Assembly: GCF_010993955.1 (NCBI RefSeq)
Contig: NZ_WIXL01000007.1
Coordinates: forward strand, 62,001-126,000
Length of the DNA: 64,000 nucleotides
Direction: 5' to 3'
From: Oceanobacillus halotolerans
GTDB lineage: Bacteria > Bacillota > Bacilli > Bacillales > Amphibacillaceae
A program made the position numbers and the translations under genes. The stretch's first letter is position 1. Each line of letters starts with the position of its first letter. Under the pieces are notes generated by a model that saw only the letters and a list, made by a program, of their open reading frames with translations, searched no databases and was not told the DNA's origin. Below, piece after piece: positions 1 to 8,308 of this stretch.

Positions 1-477
1 GCAAGTGATAATGTTAATAAGGATTTGACTGGGTATATTGGTCATTCAGCCCTTGTTGTGGATGAGTCCAATCTAATTGAGGCTCCAGGGGGGCATCCAG
101 CTATTCAAAAAGATACCATTCATCAATTCCTTGAAAAGCACCCACATCATGCTCAATTTAGGCCTAAGTCTTCAGAAATAGGTGAGGCGGCTGTAGGTTA
201 TGCCGAAAAGTATTTAACAGAGTATAAGGAGAAGTTGGATAATGGTGAAGAGAAACCATTGTTTTCCATGACGTTAGACCAATCATTAAAGGATCCTTGG
301 AAGTACATTTATTGTTCAAAATTAGTATGGTTAAGCTACTTTCATGGTGCAGATTATAAGATGGAAAATGACTATCTATGGTTTTCACCTGAAGATTTAT
401 TTACACATTTGCAGGAAAATGATGATTTTGAAAAAGTGTATCAACATGAAAAAGTAGATTTTAAGGTGAACACGTAA
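1..477 (+). CDS. Permuted papain-like amidase (YiiX/YebB-type, C92 fold), 5' truncated by window edge
   Basis: The reading frame is open from the first base, so the start lies outside the window; the TTG at 25 is only an internal leucine codon. The visible 158 residues carry a GHSALVVD segment (candidate histidine) followed about 80 residues later by YCSKLVW (candidate nucleophilic cysteine). This His-before-Cys order is what circularly permuted NlpC/P60-like enzymes of the YiiX/YebB/YycO group show. Family members are thought to cleave amide or ester bonds in peptidoglycan or lipids; the substrate here is unknown. No rho-independent terminator is obvious after the stop. The fold call is inference from motif order, not from a search. 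Confidence 0.65.
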   Translation, partial: ASDNVNKDLTGYIGHSALVVDESNLIEAPGGHPAIQKDTIHQFLEKHPHHAQFRPKSSEIGEAAVGYAEKYLTEYKEKLDNGEEKPLFSMTLDQSLKDPWKYIYCSKLVWLSYFHGADYKMENDYLWFSPEDLFTHLQENDDFEKVYQHEKVDFKVNT

Positions 478-665
478 AATAGAGGAATTTATAGATAGTT
501 AAACTAGAACTAATACAACTAAAAGTTAAGTAGGTATACTAATTGTAAACGCTGATTTTTTCGGTGTTTTTTAGATTTGGTAAATTTTTAGAAGTGATCA
601 TGTGAATTTACAGGTTTAAACGTAATGTAAAGGGACAGGATTCGAATAAATAAACGTAACACAAA

Positions 666-818
666 TTGTTTCTTTGGATACCTAAAATTATATTTAATAT
701 CATGATCATCGTAACTCGTTGGTTATCCGTATTATTGATGGGAAAGCGTAATATTAAACGTTTTTCGATTGCTGGGATAGTTATTGTGCTATTTGAGATA
801 ATTAATCATAAGATCTGA
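666..818 (+). pseudogene. Fragment of a small membrane protein gene
   Basis: A 50-codon plus-strand stretch from a TTG reads as strongly hydrophobic with the segment TRWLSVLLMGKRNIKRF and then FEIINH, the kind of sequence seen in an uncharacterised Bacillus inner-membrane family. It ends at a TGA, and another frame just downstream (about 819-860) encodes WWIFYDKR, which would fit a frameshifted continuation. No ribosome binding site precedes it, and its end overlaps the tail of the broken DinB-type gene on the other strand. I read it as a decayed remnant; chance hydrophobicity is possible. Confidence 0.3.
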
Positions 819-1664
819 CAAAAGTGGACTGGTGGATTTTTTATGATAAGCGAAATGATGTGCTTCATGTATCTAAAAAGCTGAATTGCTTGAATAAGAT
901 TAGGATAATTTGCAATAGGATGAACAAAAGCTAGAAGCGCCTTGATCACCCCCGATTAGAAAACTTGGCTTGTCGCCAAGTGATGTGGCGAAAGCCTTAG
1001 TTGCACTTATGCAGTAAGAAGGTTTTCTTATCTGCCAAGCATAAGCCAAGCCTCGACGTGGCGTTTTTTGCGCGTAATGTGGATTGGCTTATGACCTCGA
1101 GGGGGTAGGCGCTGGCCGATGAAAACTCGTGCGTCCTTATGTCTATCGGCACTAGGACGTCAATCGCTCGAAGCTGGACGTGGCCTTTCCTATATAAGAC
1201 AGTAATGAGGCCAACTTTTTATACTTTCTTACCTTTCCAAAAAAACAATATGTCCTACAACACTTTCTTCCATATCCTCCACTATTCTCGATATTTTTAC
1301 CATATAATTCGTTAAAGTCCATCGTATTATAAACTTTAGCTGGTGGATTTAATATAAAAGGAGCCTTCATCCCTTTACCATGTATTTCTTTATACTCCTT
1401 ATAAATATCATGTATTTCTCTATTAAATCGTTTGTTTCGTACCATTCGAGCAAATATCTTTGTACATGGAATGGTTATGATTGCTGCAATTTGTAGCATT
1501 TTAGTTATTAAGTACAAATGATACATCGTTTCCCCAATAGACCATTTATCTTCTTTAGGCCTTTCCTATAACTGTGCTCTTGATAGTGATTGAAGTATCG
1601 GAAGAAGGTTTTCTCGTTGTTGGTTTAGTGTGACAAAATGCTTTTTTATACTTTGAGATTTCAT
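789..1664 (-). pseudogene. DinB/YfiT-type metal-binding helical-bundle protein, disrupted by nonsense, frameshifts and a repeat insertion
   Basis: The gene starts at ATG 1664 behind a strong AAAGGAGG site. Thirty-two codons in, a TAG at 1566-1568 stands where DinB relatives have tryptophan (SRAQL-stop-ERPKEDKWSIGE), and the same frame runs on through MYHLYLITK. A frameshift near 1300 moves the frame to VEDMEESVVGHIVFL. Reading then breaks at a dispersed repeat (929-1224), and on its far side resumes with HPIANYPNLIQAIQLF and, after a one-base shift, YHEAHHFAYHKK, a typical DinB C-terminal His motif. Intact DinB-type proteins are four-helix bundles, often thiol transferases with a His metal site. 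This copy cannot make one. It is the last gene after two small minus-strand genes. Confidence 0.8.
929..1224 (-). repeat. Dispersed 296-bp element, copy 1, inserted in the DinB-type gene
   Basis: Read on the minus strand this matches 61455-61690 on the plus strand almost throughout: GTATAAAAAGTTGGC at one end, CCTACCCCCTCGAGGTC and a long shared core, and CGCTTCTAGCT at the other end. Copy 1 holds about 60 bp (near 1113-1172) that copy 2 lacks. A third, 52-bp fragment lies at 29458-29509. Both flanks of copy 1 encode DinB-type protein, so it is an insertion with definable ends. It carries no open reading frame of note, so it must be non-autonomous or copied by another route. Confidence 0.85.
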
Positions 1665-1680
1665 CGGGTCCTCCTTTATC

Positions 1681-1941
1681 TTATTTGGCACGATTGTTGG
1701 TTTTGGTAGTTTTTTTGGGGATAGCATATGCAATTGTGGCAGAAAGAAAAGCAATAAATAATGTTAGTAAAAATGGATGTTGACGACTTTTGATAACTGC
1801 TTCTTGAGATAGATTAGCACTCAAATTCCATGCCTCTGTTATATCTGGAGTATATGCATATGTAAGCAGAATTCCAGATAAGATGTGGAGTAATGAAAAC
1901 AGCAAAATAAAACTGGTGGCAAAAATAATATACTTTTTCAC
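1681..1941 (-). CDS. Small two-helix membrane protein, unknown function
   Basis: Eighty-six residues, starting at GTG 1941 with AGGGAG nine bases upstream. Residues about 4-27 and 59-76 form two hydrophobic segments separated by a polar loop (PDITEAWNLSANLSQE), and the C-terminus is basic (KKTTKTNNRAK). It sits between the L7/L12-like small protein and the broken DinB-type gene, in the same direction with short gaps, so the three probably formed one transcript. I do not recognise the family. Confidence 0.6.
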   Translation of the reverse strand: MKKYIIFATSFILLFSLLHILSGILLTYAYTPDITEAWNLSANLSQEAVIKSRQHPFLLTLFIAFLSATIAYAIPKKTTKTNNRAK

Positions 1942-1971
1942 TTGATGACACTCCCTAGAATTTTGTGAGCT

Positions 1972-2253
1972 TTATTTCTCTGATTTTAACTTATCAATGT
2001 ATTCTTTTCCTTCTACTAATGATAAACCTAACGTTTCTCTTGCTTTTTTAACCGCTTTTACCTCTTTACCAGCTTTTATTAGGTTACGTAAATCGTCATT
2101 TATTGGGTTTTCATATACACCCGATTGACTTGCTAATTGATCTAGCGTGTATTGTATCGCCTTTATACGACCTTCTAATTTATCCACCTTAATCCATAAA
2201 TTGATTACGATCAATAGTACAAGGATTGATGTACTTATTAGCATGTATTCCAT
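1972..2253 (-). CDS. Membrane-anchored protein with ribosomal L7/L12 C-terminal-like segment
   Basis: Ninety-three residues from ATG 2253 with an excellent AAAGGAGGAG site. One N-terminal transmembrane helix (about 4-22) is followed by a short coiled stretch (KVDKLEGRIKAIQYTLDQL) and then VKAVKKARETLGLSLVEGK, which resembles the C-terminal fold of L7/L12 (KxVKxxxGLGLxEAK). Such small proteins occur in Bacillaceae with no assigned role; the L7/L12 similarity is a fold resemblance only. It is the promoter-proximal gene of the minus-strand group 2253 to 789. Confidence 0.65.
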   Translation of the reverse strand: MEYMLISTSILVLLIVINLWIKVDKLEGRIKAIQYTLDQLASQSGVYENPINDDLRNLIKAGKEVKAVKKARETLGLSLVEGKEYIDKLKSEK

Positions 2254-2361
2254 TTATTAATCTCCTCCTTTCCTTTCTATACGAAACCAGTACCAAATAG
2301 TTTCAACTAATTTAATGCTGAAGGACTATTGATATGCTCTAGCTCATATATATAATGTACT

Positions 2362-2398
2362 AAAAAACCGACTGATTTTATAACTAAATCAATCGGCT
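2362..2398 (-). terminator. Rho-independent terminator
   Basis: CCGACTGATTT and AAATCAATCGG pair at ten of eleven positions around a short loop. On the minus strand the hairpin is followed by six T, so it would end minus-strand transcription arriving from the yndJ-like region. Confidence 0.5.
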
Positions 2399-2461
2399 AT
2401 TTAAAGGTTTAGCTGTTTAAACAAAAGACTTATTTTTTTAAGTACAAAAAACGCGAACCAC

Positions 2462-2620
2462 TTTATCCCGCATGTAACGGGCAGTAAGACCCCCACTTCA
2501 AGATTTCTTAGGAGATCTAAGAAAGATAAGTGGGGGATCAAACTGCCCGTAAATGTCCGATTCGTTCAACTAACAATCAGTGGGGGGAGGAAAGGAAACC
2601 CCCACTGATTGAAGTTTCAT
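2462..2620 (+). repeat. 159-bp structured element, copy 1
   Basis: Nearly identical in length and sequence to 55481-55639. It folds as a three-tier hairpin: CGGGCAGT (2478) with ACTGCCCG (2542), ACCCCCACTT (2489) with AAGTGGGGG (2528), and TTTCTTAG (2504) with CTAAGAAA (2517). A second hairpin pairs CAATCAGTGGGGG (2574) with CCCCCACTGATTG (2599). Copy 1 keeps all pairs perfect. It could be a non-autonomous IS200/IS605-type end or a relic of a transposon-associated RNA; no transposase lies nearby. Confidence 0.8.
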
Positions 2621-2765
2621 TTTAGCTGGTACCGCGGTATCGCTACACACTGATTTATTAATACTACCATGTTTTTAAATAGACAGACTTCAAGGCTTTT
2701 TGTATGGTGGATAATCTCTGAAACATATATGTAACTTGAAATTTTTACCCTTTAGTTAACGTGAT

Positions 2766-2817
2766 AGGCTGACTAAGAATACCACCTCTTTTGGCAATGT
2801 CAGCCTTAACACATCCT
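2766..2817 (+). repeat. Short imperfect palindromic repeat, copy 1
   Basis: AGGCTGACTAAGAA and later GTCAGCC then TAACAC. The same layout appears at 25568-25630. The GGCTGAC and GTCAGCC parts are complementary, so the unit can form a hairpin. Together with 2254-2465 and 2620-2765 this fills a 564-bp stretch without a gene, in which I see no further coding signal. Confidence 0.55.
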
Positions 2818-3153
2818 TTAGTATTCCCGTAAAAATTGTTTATCTTCTTTGGATAAAGGTTGATGATTTATCTTGATTGGTTGATCAGTTCCTCCGTCCA
2901 GTTTTACCTTCCCATTTTCCAAATGATCCTCTGTTAATACACAAGGAATAACGTATTCAATTGGCTGTCCTTCTAAATCATAAAATAAATAACCTTCTTT
3001 TTCATCATAGATAAACGAGTTGATTTTCATATTAGGGACAATGAATAACGTAATCTTTTCTGTCTCATTCCACATGACTTTAATGAGGATTTTTTTCTTC
3101 ATTTTTTGTTCAATTAACACTTTTAAACCGTTGAGTGAGACGGACTCTGCCAT
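2818..3153 (-). CDS. Conserved hypothetical protein, 111 aa
   Basis: Starts at ATG 3153 with GGAGG eight bases upstream (CTTGGAGGAAAAACA). No signal peptide, transmembrane helix or known motif; the sequence is mixed beta-rich and charged, ending SKEDKQFLREY. It follows the yndJ-like gene by 87 bp on the same strand and may be cotranscribed with it. I do not recognise the family. Confidence 0.55.
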   Translation of the reverse strand: MAESVSLNGLKVLIEQKMKKKILIKVMWNETEKITLFIVPNMKINSFIYDEKEGYLFYDLEGQPIEYVIPCVLTEDHLENGKVKLDGGTDQPIKINHQPLSKEDKQFLREY

Positions 3154-3240
3154 TGTTTTTCCTCCAAGCCTCTAGTTGAATTTATTGTATTCACTTTACA
3201 ATATTCCAGTGAGACAAATCAACATAACTAAGCTCCTCCG

Positions 3241-4918
3241 TCATTTCTTTAACGATCGAATACGGTAGTCTAGACGAAGAAATTTAATTCCGAACAGCCA
3301 CATATCATGTGTTGCCTCGATTTGACCATGCGGCTTTTTGGGATCTTTCCAAACGGTTATCGTTTCGTTGATTGGCAGTTTTAATGCTTTTTGGTTAAAG
3401 ACAAGATATACTCCTTGGTCTTGTTTGGATGTAGTCGACCAAGAGGTTAGGGATAACGAATGATGATCACCATGTTCTAGGAAAAGAATACTTGTCATTT
3501 GCGAAAAAGGCAGGGGAAAGGCAATATTCATATATCTAATTTGGTTCGAAACATGTGTCGAATAAAGTGCTGCATTATATGGTTTTATTTATTTCCGTAT
3601 AAGTGCGAACCCATGCTCTGACACTTTTGCGACTATCTTTCCCGTCGATAATAGGTAAAATTCTACTTGCTACTTGTTGCTCAGTTGTTTCTGCTTTAAG
3701 TGGAAAATTCATTTGTTCCACCCGATTACTAAATAGCTTATACAATTTTGCAGGAATAGCAAAGGCTTTACTCCAATGCGGAGTGAGAAGTAACTCATAG
3801 TTTTCGGTATGTTCATAGAAATCAATGACTTCCTCATCCAGTATACAAGGGTCAAATGTTTCGCTTTTGTAATCTTGCATGTTGTCAATTAGTCCTGTTG
3901 GAGGGGTTTCACAAGAATGATGGACAACCTGTAACCTGTCAAAAATAGCATGACCAATTTTTCCTTTTCCTTGTATTTTGCTAAACGGAATTCTTTCAGT
4001 TTCCTCATCCATTATGGTAGTATGCCATGCGAGTATTCCTAAAAAGGCAAAAATAATCGCATTTCCCCATCCATGCCATAAAACCATGGCGGCTATCGAA
4101 ATGGTATTACTTCCGATCCATTGCCCGTATCCGTAAATGACTGCGAGTGCCATCGTTACCCAAACTATGCCACTAGAAGCGATATGAAATCCTTTTGTCC
4201 AGCCTGTTGCTTTTGGAATAATATAGATAAAGACGAGTGTGCTGTAAAAAAGTAATGTTGCTGTATAGAGAATAACAGATATCCACTCGAGTATGGAGGA
4301 ATAGGTCATTCCAAGCGCAATAGCAATGGGAGCCAACATTCCCAAAATGACGATAAATTTAGATAAACGGAGCTGTTTTATGTATGGATATAAATACCCT
4401 AGTAAAATAGGAACAACGAATCCAGCGTAGTGAAAGTGGTTAACGGTTAGTAGCATAATTTCTCCTTTAAATCCCAAAATTGGCATGGAGAATTGATGGC
4501 CTACTAACCAAATGCCACCAATACTTATATAGATAAAAGCAATTGCTTTGGATATTTCAGCGAGGGTTGAAGCACTTCTAATTAACTGAGTTCCCTTCCA
4601 TGCAATTGCAAACGTTACGACACACCACGGTATAGAAAGAAATCCTGACAAAATTCCTGGAGTCATTAGAAAAGAAAACATTAGCGAAATGGCACTAACT
4701 GGTAAAAGATAGATACATAGCTTGATAAATACAACGTGCTGCTGAAGTTGCTCGAATGATAACAAAACACGGAATAACGTTAACGGTACGACAACAAAGG
4801 CGGCGAACAATATAATTCGCTCTGTTGACTGATAACTCGGAATAGGCCAAGTAAGTAACCAACTAACAAAACCAATCGGAATATAAGAATGAATGATTTG
4901 TAATAAGCGTTGTGGCAT
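3241..4918 (-). pseudogene. yndJ: YndJ-like multi-pass membrane protein, single frameshift
   Basis: The first 447 codons from ATG 4918 encode about ten hydrophobic helices with TVNHFHYAGF and LWHGWGNA, features I associate with B. subtilis YndJ, then a soluble C-terminal part. That frame stops at 3575, but the next frame continues without a gap as YNAALYSTHVSNQIRYMNI through a beta-rich tail ending DMWLFGIKFLRLDYRI, as YndJ proteins do. The shift falls in a run of four A near 3583, consistent with one inserted base. Together the parts give the expected length of roughly 550 residues. The function of YndJ is not known. A sequencing error in the homopolymer is possible. Confidence 0.7.
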
Positions 4919-5135
4919 GAATAGAACCTCCAGGTTAAAAGCAGTTTCGTTTTCACATTCACATTCTTAGTTCTATTTTAACATTAACTATTTTAAATCA
5001 ATTGAATGTGCAAAGGTTTTATAAAGTTCTATTTGATTTAACCAGGAATTTCATACGATAATAGATATTATTAACAGTGGAATGGACGATTAAAGATTGA
5101 ATATCCTAACCCTTTTTGAATGTTTATGAAACAAC

Positions 5136-5166
5136 TGTAACGTTTTACTTACTTCAAACACGTATA
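5136..5166 (+). promoter_or_regulatory. Possible ECF-type promoter upstream of the sigma factor gene
   Basis: TGTAAC at 5136-5141 and CGTATA at 5161-5166 resemble the -35 and -10 of extracytoplasmic sigma factors, which usually transcribe their own genes. The 19-bp spacer is longer than the usual 16-17, so this is tentative. Confidence 0.3.
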
Positions 5167-5196
5167 TAGTGAAGGCTTTCGAAAGGAGGTACATAA

Positions 5197-5700
5197 TTGG
5201 ATGAGTTTAAACAGTTATATATTAAATATAGGAAACAGATTTATCAATATTTGTTTTATCTATCAGGAGACAAATTTACGGCAGAGGAATTGACACAAGA
5301 AACATTCTTTCAGGCCTTTAAAGCAATTCATCAGTTTAAAGGACGTAGTAAAGTATCTACTTGGCTATTTCAAATTGCAAAATATACGTTTTATTCCCAT
5401 TTAAGAAAGAATATGAAAGTTCAGCAAGTAGGAGATACGTCCCCATTGGAAAATATACGTTTAAATGAAGAAACACCAGAAAATATATATGAGGAAAAAG
5501 AAAAATTAGATTACTTGATACATGCTATGAAAAAACTGAAACAGACACATCAAGAGATTATCATTCTACGGATCTATAACGAATTGAGTTTTAACGAAAT
5601 CGGAGAAATATTTAATCAGTCCGCTACTTGGGCAAGAGTTAATTTCTATAGAGCGAAAAACAAACTGTCCTTAATGATGGATGGAGGTGATCAAAAATGA
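5197..5700 (+). CDS. ECF-family RNA polymerase sigma factor
   Basis: 167 residues. The start is TTG 5197, fixed by GAAAGGAGGT six bases upstream. Region 2 (about residues 5-70) holds AEELTQETFFQAFKAI and GRSKVSTWLFQIAKYTF. Region 4 (about 110-160) holds LKQTHQEIIILRIYNELSF with its helix-turn-helix, slightly unusual in SATWARVNFYRAK. The stop overlaps the ATG of the next gene, a zinc-finger anti-sigma factor, which is the standard ECF arrangement. It resembles the SigV/SigW-like Bacillus group, but I cannot assign the orthologue or the stress it senses. Confidence 0.9.
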   Translation: MDEFKQLYIKYRKQIYQYLFYLSGDKFTAEELTQETFFQAFKAIHQFKGRSKVSTWLFQIAKYTFYSHLRKNMKVQQVGDTSPLENIRLNEETPENIYEEKEKLDYLIHAMKKLKQTHQEIIILRIYNELSFNEIGEIFNQSATWARVNFYRAKNKLSLMMDGGDQK

Positions 5701-6242
5701 GAAAGAATTGTGATATTGTAAAGGATTTAATACCGACGTATGTCGAAAATCTAACAAGTGAAGAAAGTAATCAATTTATCGAGCGTCACCTTAATGATTG
5801 TCAAGATTGTACGAACTATCTAATGAATGTTGAAAGAGATTTACCTAAGGATTCGGGTGAAGTTGAAATGGATAAAAGTGATCAACAGATCGTGAAAGGC
5901 ATTCAGAAGAAGGTCAACCGTATGACGCTGTTTGCTATTTTAATCGGTGTTCTGATTGGAATTTACGGTTCCATGATGTTCTTTAATATGAATGAATTTC
6001 AATCGATCCTAATCATCTATCCTATTGCAACATTTTTGATAGGTTTTTTAAGCTATATCCTATTTAAAAACATTTGGATAGGACCTGTTGCTACATTAGT
6101 AGGAGGCCTCTTCAGTGTGTTTATTTTTGTTAATATAACATTTTTGACTTGGATGATTGTCTATACAGCTATTAGTTTACTTGGTTCATTAATTGGTAAA
6201 GGAGTAATATATTTTTTTAATCGAAAAAAACTATTTGAATAA
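5697..6242 (+). CDS. Anti-sigma factor with N-terminal zf-HC2 zinc finger and membrane domain
   Basis: 181 residues, ATG overlapping the sigma gene stop by 4 bp. The N-terminus has CDIVKDLIPTYVENL and then HLNDCQDC, the HxxxCxxC zinc site of the anti-sigma domain. Four hydrophobic segments (about 80-100, 103-122, 126-149, 151-174) put the rest in the membrane. It should bind and hold the upstream sigma factor until an envelope signal releases it. The short extracytoplasmic loops leave no obvious sensor domain, so sensing may be through the membrane. Confidence 0.85.
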   Translation: MRKNCDIVKDLIPTYVENLTSEESNQFIERHLNDCQDCTNYLMNVERDLPKDSGEVEMDKSDQQIVKGIQKKVNRMTLFAILIGVLIGIYGSMMFFNMNEFQSILIIYPIATFLIGFLSYILFKNIWIGPVATLVGGLFSVFIFVNITFLTWMIVYTAISLLGSLIGKGVIYFFNRKKLFE

Positions 6243-6407
6243 AGATATGCAGCTGGGACTATAGAGAATAGGGAGGTCAATATGTACTTGTATGAGTAAT
6301 TTTTATAAGAAATGAGTTTGTTTAGTAAATGAACTATTGCGGGCGTTTGCACTGCGGTATATTTGATATAATGTAGTTACGATTAATTGTAAAAACTAGA
6401 GGTGCTT

Positions 6408-7208
6408 ATGGAAGCCATACACTGGATCATAAAAAAATTACGTCAAGCGATGTTAGACCGCCAATATTCTATTAATGAAACGTTAGCTGGTAAATATAAG
6501 ATAAAAGAAGTTTTACGTAATGGGAGTTATGGCATTATTTATCTATGTCTTGATCTTGATTCAGGTCGAAAATGCGTGGTAAAGCAAATGCGCAAAAGTA
6601 AGAAAAAGGAAAATGAGCAAAATTACAAGCAAGAGACAGCTATTCTTAATATGCTAAACCATTCGTGTATCCCAAAACTAATGCAAACATTTACGTATCA
6701 GAACAATCAATTTTTTTCGATGGAATTTATAGAAGGGCAAAATCTAGAAAGTATTTTATTTGATTTGAAAAAGCAATATGACGAAAAAGATTGTTTGGTA
6801 TTATTTAAAGAGTTAGCCACAATTACCTGTTATATCCATGGAAAAGGGATTGTACATGGTGATATAAGGATTCCAAATGTAATCATCAATAAAGATCGGT
6901 TATATGTGATAGATTTTGGTTTAGCACACGACCTTAATACAGACTATCTAAATAAAGAAACGGAAAAAAAATTAGTCCAAGAAGACTTTTATGACTTAGG
7001 AGAATTTCTTCTTTTCCTCCTATACTCTACCTATGATGATAAATCAAAAAAAGATCAACCTTGGACAGAAGAATTAATATTACATTCAAAAACAACAAGT
7101 ATCTTAAAAAGACTACTACAGATTGATGAGCCTTATCGTAGTGACAAAGAAATTTTAAAAGACATTGATCAAGCAATTAAAAATCTTTCATCTAATAATT
7201 CACTTTAA
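6408..7208 (+). CDS. Hanks-type Ser/Thr protein kinase, soluble single-domain
   Basis: 266 residues from ATG 6408, with AGAGGTG a few bases upstream; a GTG at 6402 overlaps that site and is less likely. The kinase motifs are clear: glycine-rich loop RNGSYGIIYL, lysine in CVVKQM, an Asp in HGDIRIPNV (catalytic loop), and DFG in VIDFGLAH. The length and lack of PASTA or membrane segments resemble B. subtilis YbdM rather than PrkC. TATAAT at 6367-6372 is a plausible -10. Substrates cannot be inferred. It follows the sigma/anti-sigma pair by 165 bp, which may be chance. Confidence 0.85.
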   Translation: MEAIHWIIKKLRQAMLDRQYSINETLAGKYKIKEVLRNGSYGIIYLCLDLDSGRKCVVKQMRKSKKKENEQNYKQETAILNMLNHSCIPKLMQTFTYQNNQFFSMEFIEGQNLESILFDLKKQYDEKDCLVLFKELATITCYIHGKGIVHGDIRIPNVIINKDRLYVIDFGLAHDLNTDYLNKETEKKLVQEDFYDLGEFLLFLLYSTYDDKSKKDQPWTEELILHSKTTSILKRLLQIDEPYRSDKEILKDIDQAIKNLSSNNSL

Positions 7209-7445
7209 GAGGATGTTCAAAAAGTCCGGTAAAAACGACACATCTAATTTCTTCGTTGGCTTACTTTTTTAGCTCCTCGGAAAAGAACTACACTTTTCCT
7301 GCGTGCGATGTAGATTCGTGAGCATTCCTTGTGCTCACGTATTAATTGTTATCCTCCTTTTTAACACGTACTTTAATAAGGTGGAACTTCAATCAGTGAG
7401 GAGTAATTGCGATCCCTAAAGGGGAGGCCCCCTTAGATAATGGGG
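7209..7445. repeat. Composite of Bacillaceae-style intergenic repeat fragments
   Basis: The stretch opens with AGGATGTTCAAAAAGTCCGG, a motif I associate with dispersed repeats of Bacillus-related genomes, contains a hairpin around 7315-7342 (GTGAGCA and TGCTCAC), and near 7384 has ACTTCAATCAGTG, the same words as the right hairpin of the 159-bp element. No coding potential is seen. Confidence 0.45.
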
Positions 7446-7457
7446 AATTTGGGAAAT

Positions 7458-7661
7458 TTAGCTACTACTTCTGAAGAAACCACGTCGCTTATATCGGCGT
7501 GAGCCATGATACGGATAATGCCCTTTTCGTCTACTACTGCTCCCATAAATGTATCGTTTCTTTCTTTTGCTGGAACTGTAACGGTAGTATCCTGATTTTT
7601 TTCTACTACTACCGTATTTTTTCATTTCACGTGAAATTTTTTTTAAAGCCTTTTTAAACAT
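7458..7661 (-). CDS. Small, very basic Ser/Arg/Tyr-rich protein
   Basis: 67 residues from ATG 7661 behind AAAGGAG. After a short helical start (MFKKALKKISREMKKYG) it is low complexity: serine triplets alternate with RRK/KRK and tyrosine-rich YYRY, RYIYG, YPYHG. The calculated charge is strongly positive. Such composition suits a nucleic-acid- or spore-coat-associated protein, but nothing fixes the role. No close partner gene; it lies upstream of repeat DNA. Confidence 0.5.
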   Translation of the reverse strand: MFKKALKKISREMKKYGSSRKKSGYYRYSSSKRKKRYIYGSSSRRKGHYPYHGSRRYKRRGFFRSSS

Positions 7662-7718
7662 ATCACTACTCCTTTACCTATTATTAGATTAAACTACCTT
7701 ATAATAAGTTAACTCACA

Positions 7719-8177
7719 TCAATATACATCTAATACTTGTTTCATCATTTTAATTTTCCCAAGCATTTCGGATTCCCGATGTGCAAGCATAATTAGTAGG
7801 TCACCATGTGTTTCAATATGGCCATATGGTGCTTTGAATTTCACATTCGATTTCCAGAAGAGATCATCAAATTGGTTAATTCGATTTTGCTGCTCTTCTA
7901 AATCGGTTATTAATTGCTCTAGGCTAGGCGCTTCGATATTCCAGTCAGTTACATTAACATCAGAACTAAAAAGCTCTGCATATTCTTTTGCGATTTTTTG
8001 TGATTTTTCTTTGCTCACAAATAATAGCTTTTCATCCATTAGTAATATATTGCCAATATGCCAACGAATGGTGTTATCAAAGTATGTGGATTGTTTATCT
8101 ACTATTTCCTCATCTAATTCTTTTATAAAGGTTAGCAACGATGTTCTTGCTAAATTAAATTGTTTTAGTGGTACCAT
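7719..8177 (-). CDS. DinB-superfamily protein
   Basis: 152 residues; ATG 8177 is chosen because ATAGGAGG lies directly upstream, while the longer frame to 8234 has no site. FNLARTSLLTFIKELDEE, TIRWHIGNIL and the late HIETHGDLLIMLAHRESEM give the three-histidine pattern of DinB helical bundles (putative metal site), which often act as thiol-dependent transferases. It is an intact counterpart of the broken DinB-type gene at the left end, but the two are not close copies. Monocistronic as far as can be seen. Confidence 0.65.
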   Translation of the reverse strand: MVPLKQFNLARTSLLTFIKELDEEIVDKQSTYFDNTIRWHIGNILLMDEKLLFVSKEKSQKIAKEYAELFSSDVNVTDWNIEAPSLEQLITDLEEQQNRINQFDDLFWKSNVKFKAPYGHIETHGDLLIMLAHRESEMLGKIKMMKQVLDVY

Positions 8178-8308
8178 GTTTTTTCCTCCTATTCGATCAC
8201 CACCAGTATAAGACATATTGGAGCAAGGTCGCAATAAGGAAGCATTACTCGGAACTAATCACTACAATTAGTGCCACTCGCATAAGAAGTTGCACCATTT
8301 TTATAGTA

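Noticed and set aside
2462-2620. Calling the 159-bp element a TnpB guide RNA outright
   Set aside because: No TnpA or TnpB gene is visible in the window; structure alone is not enough, so only a hypothesis is given.
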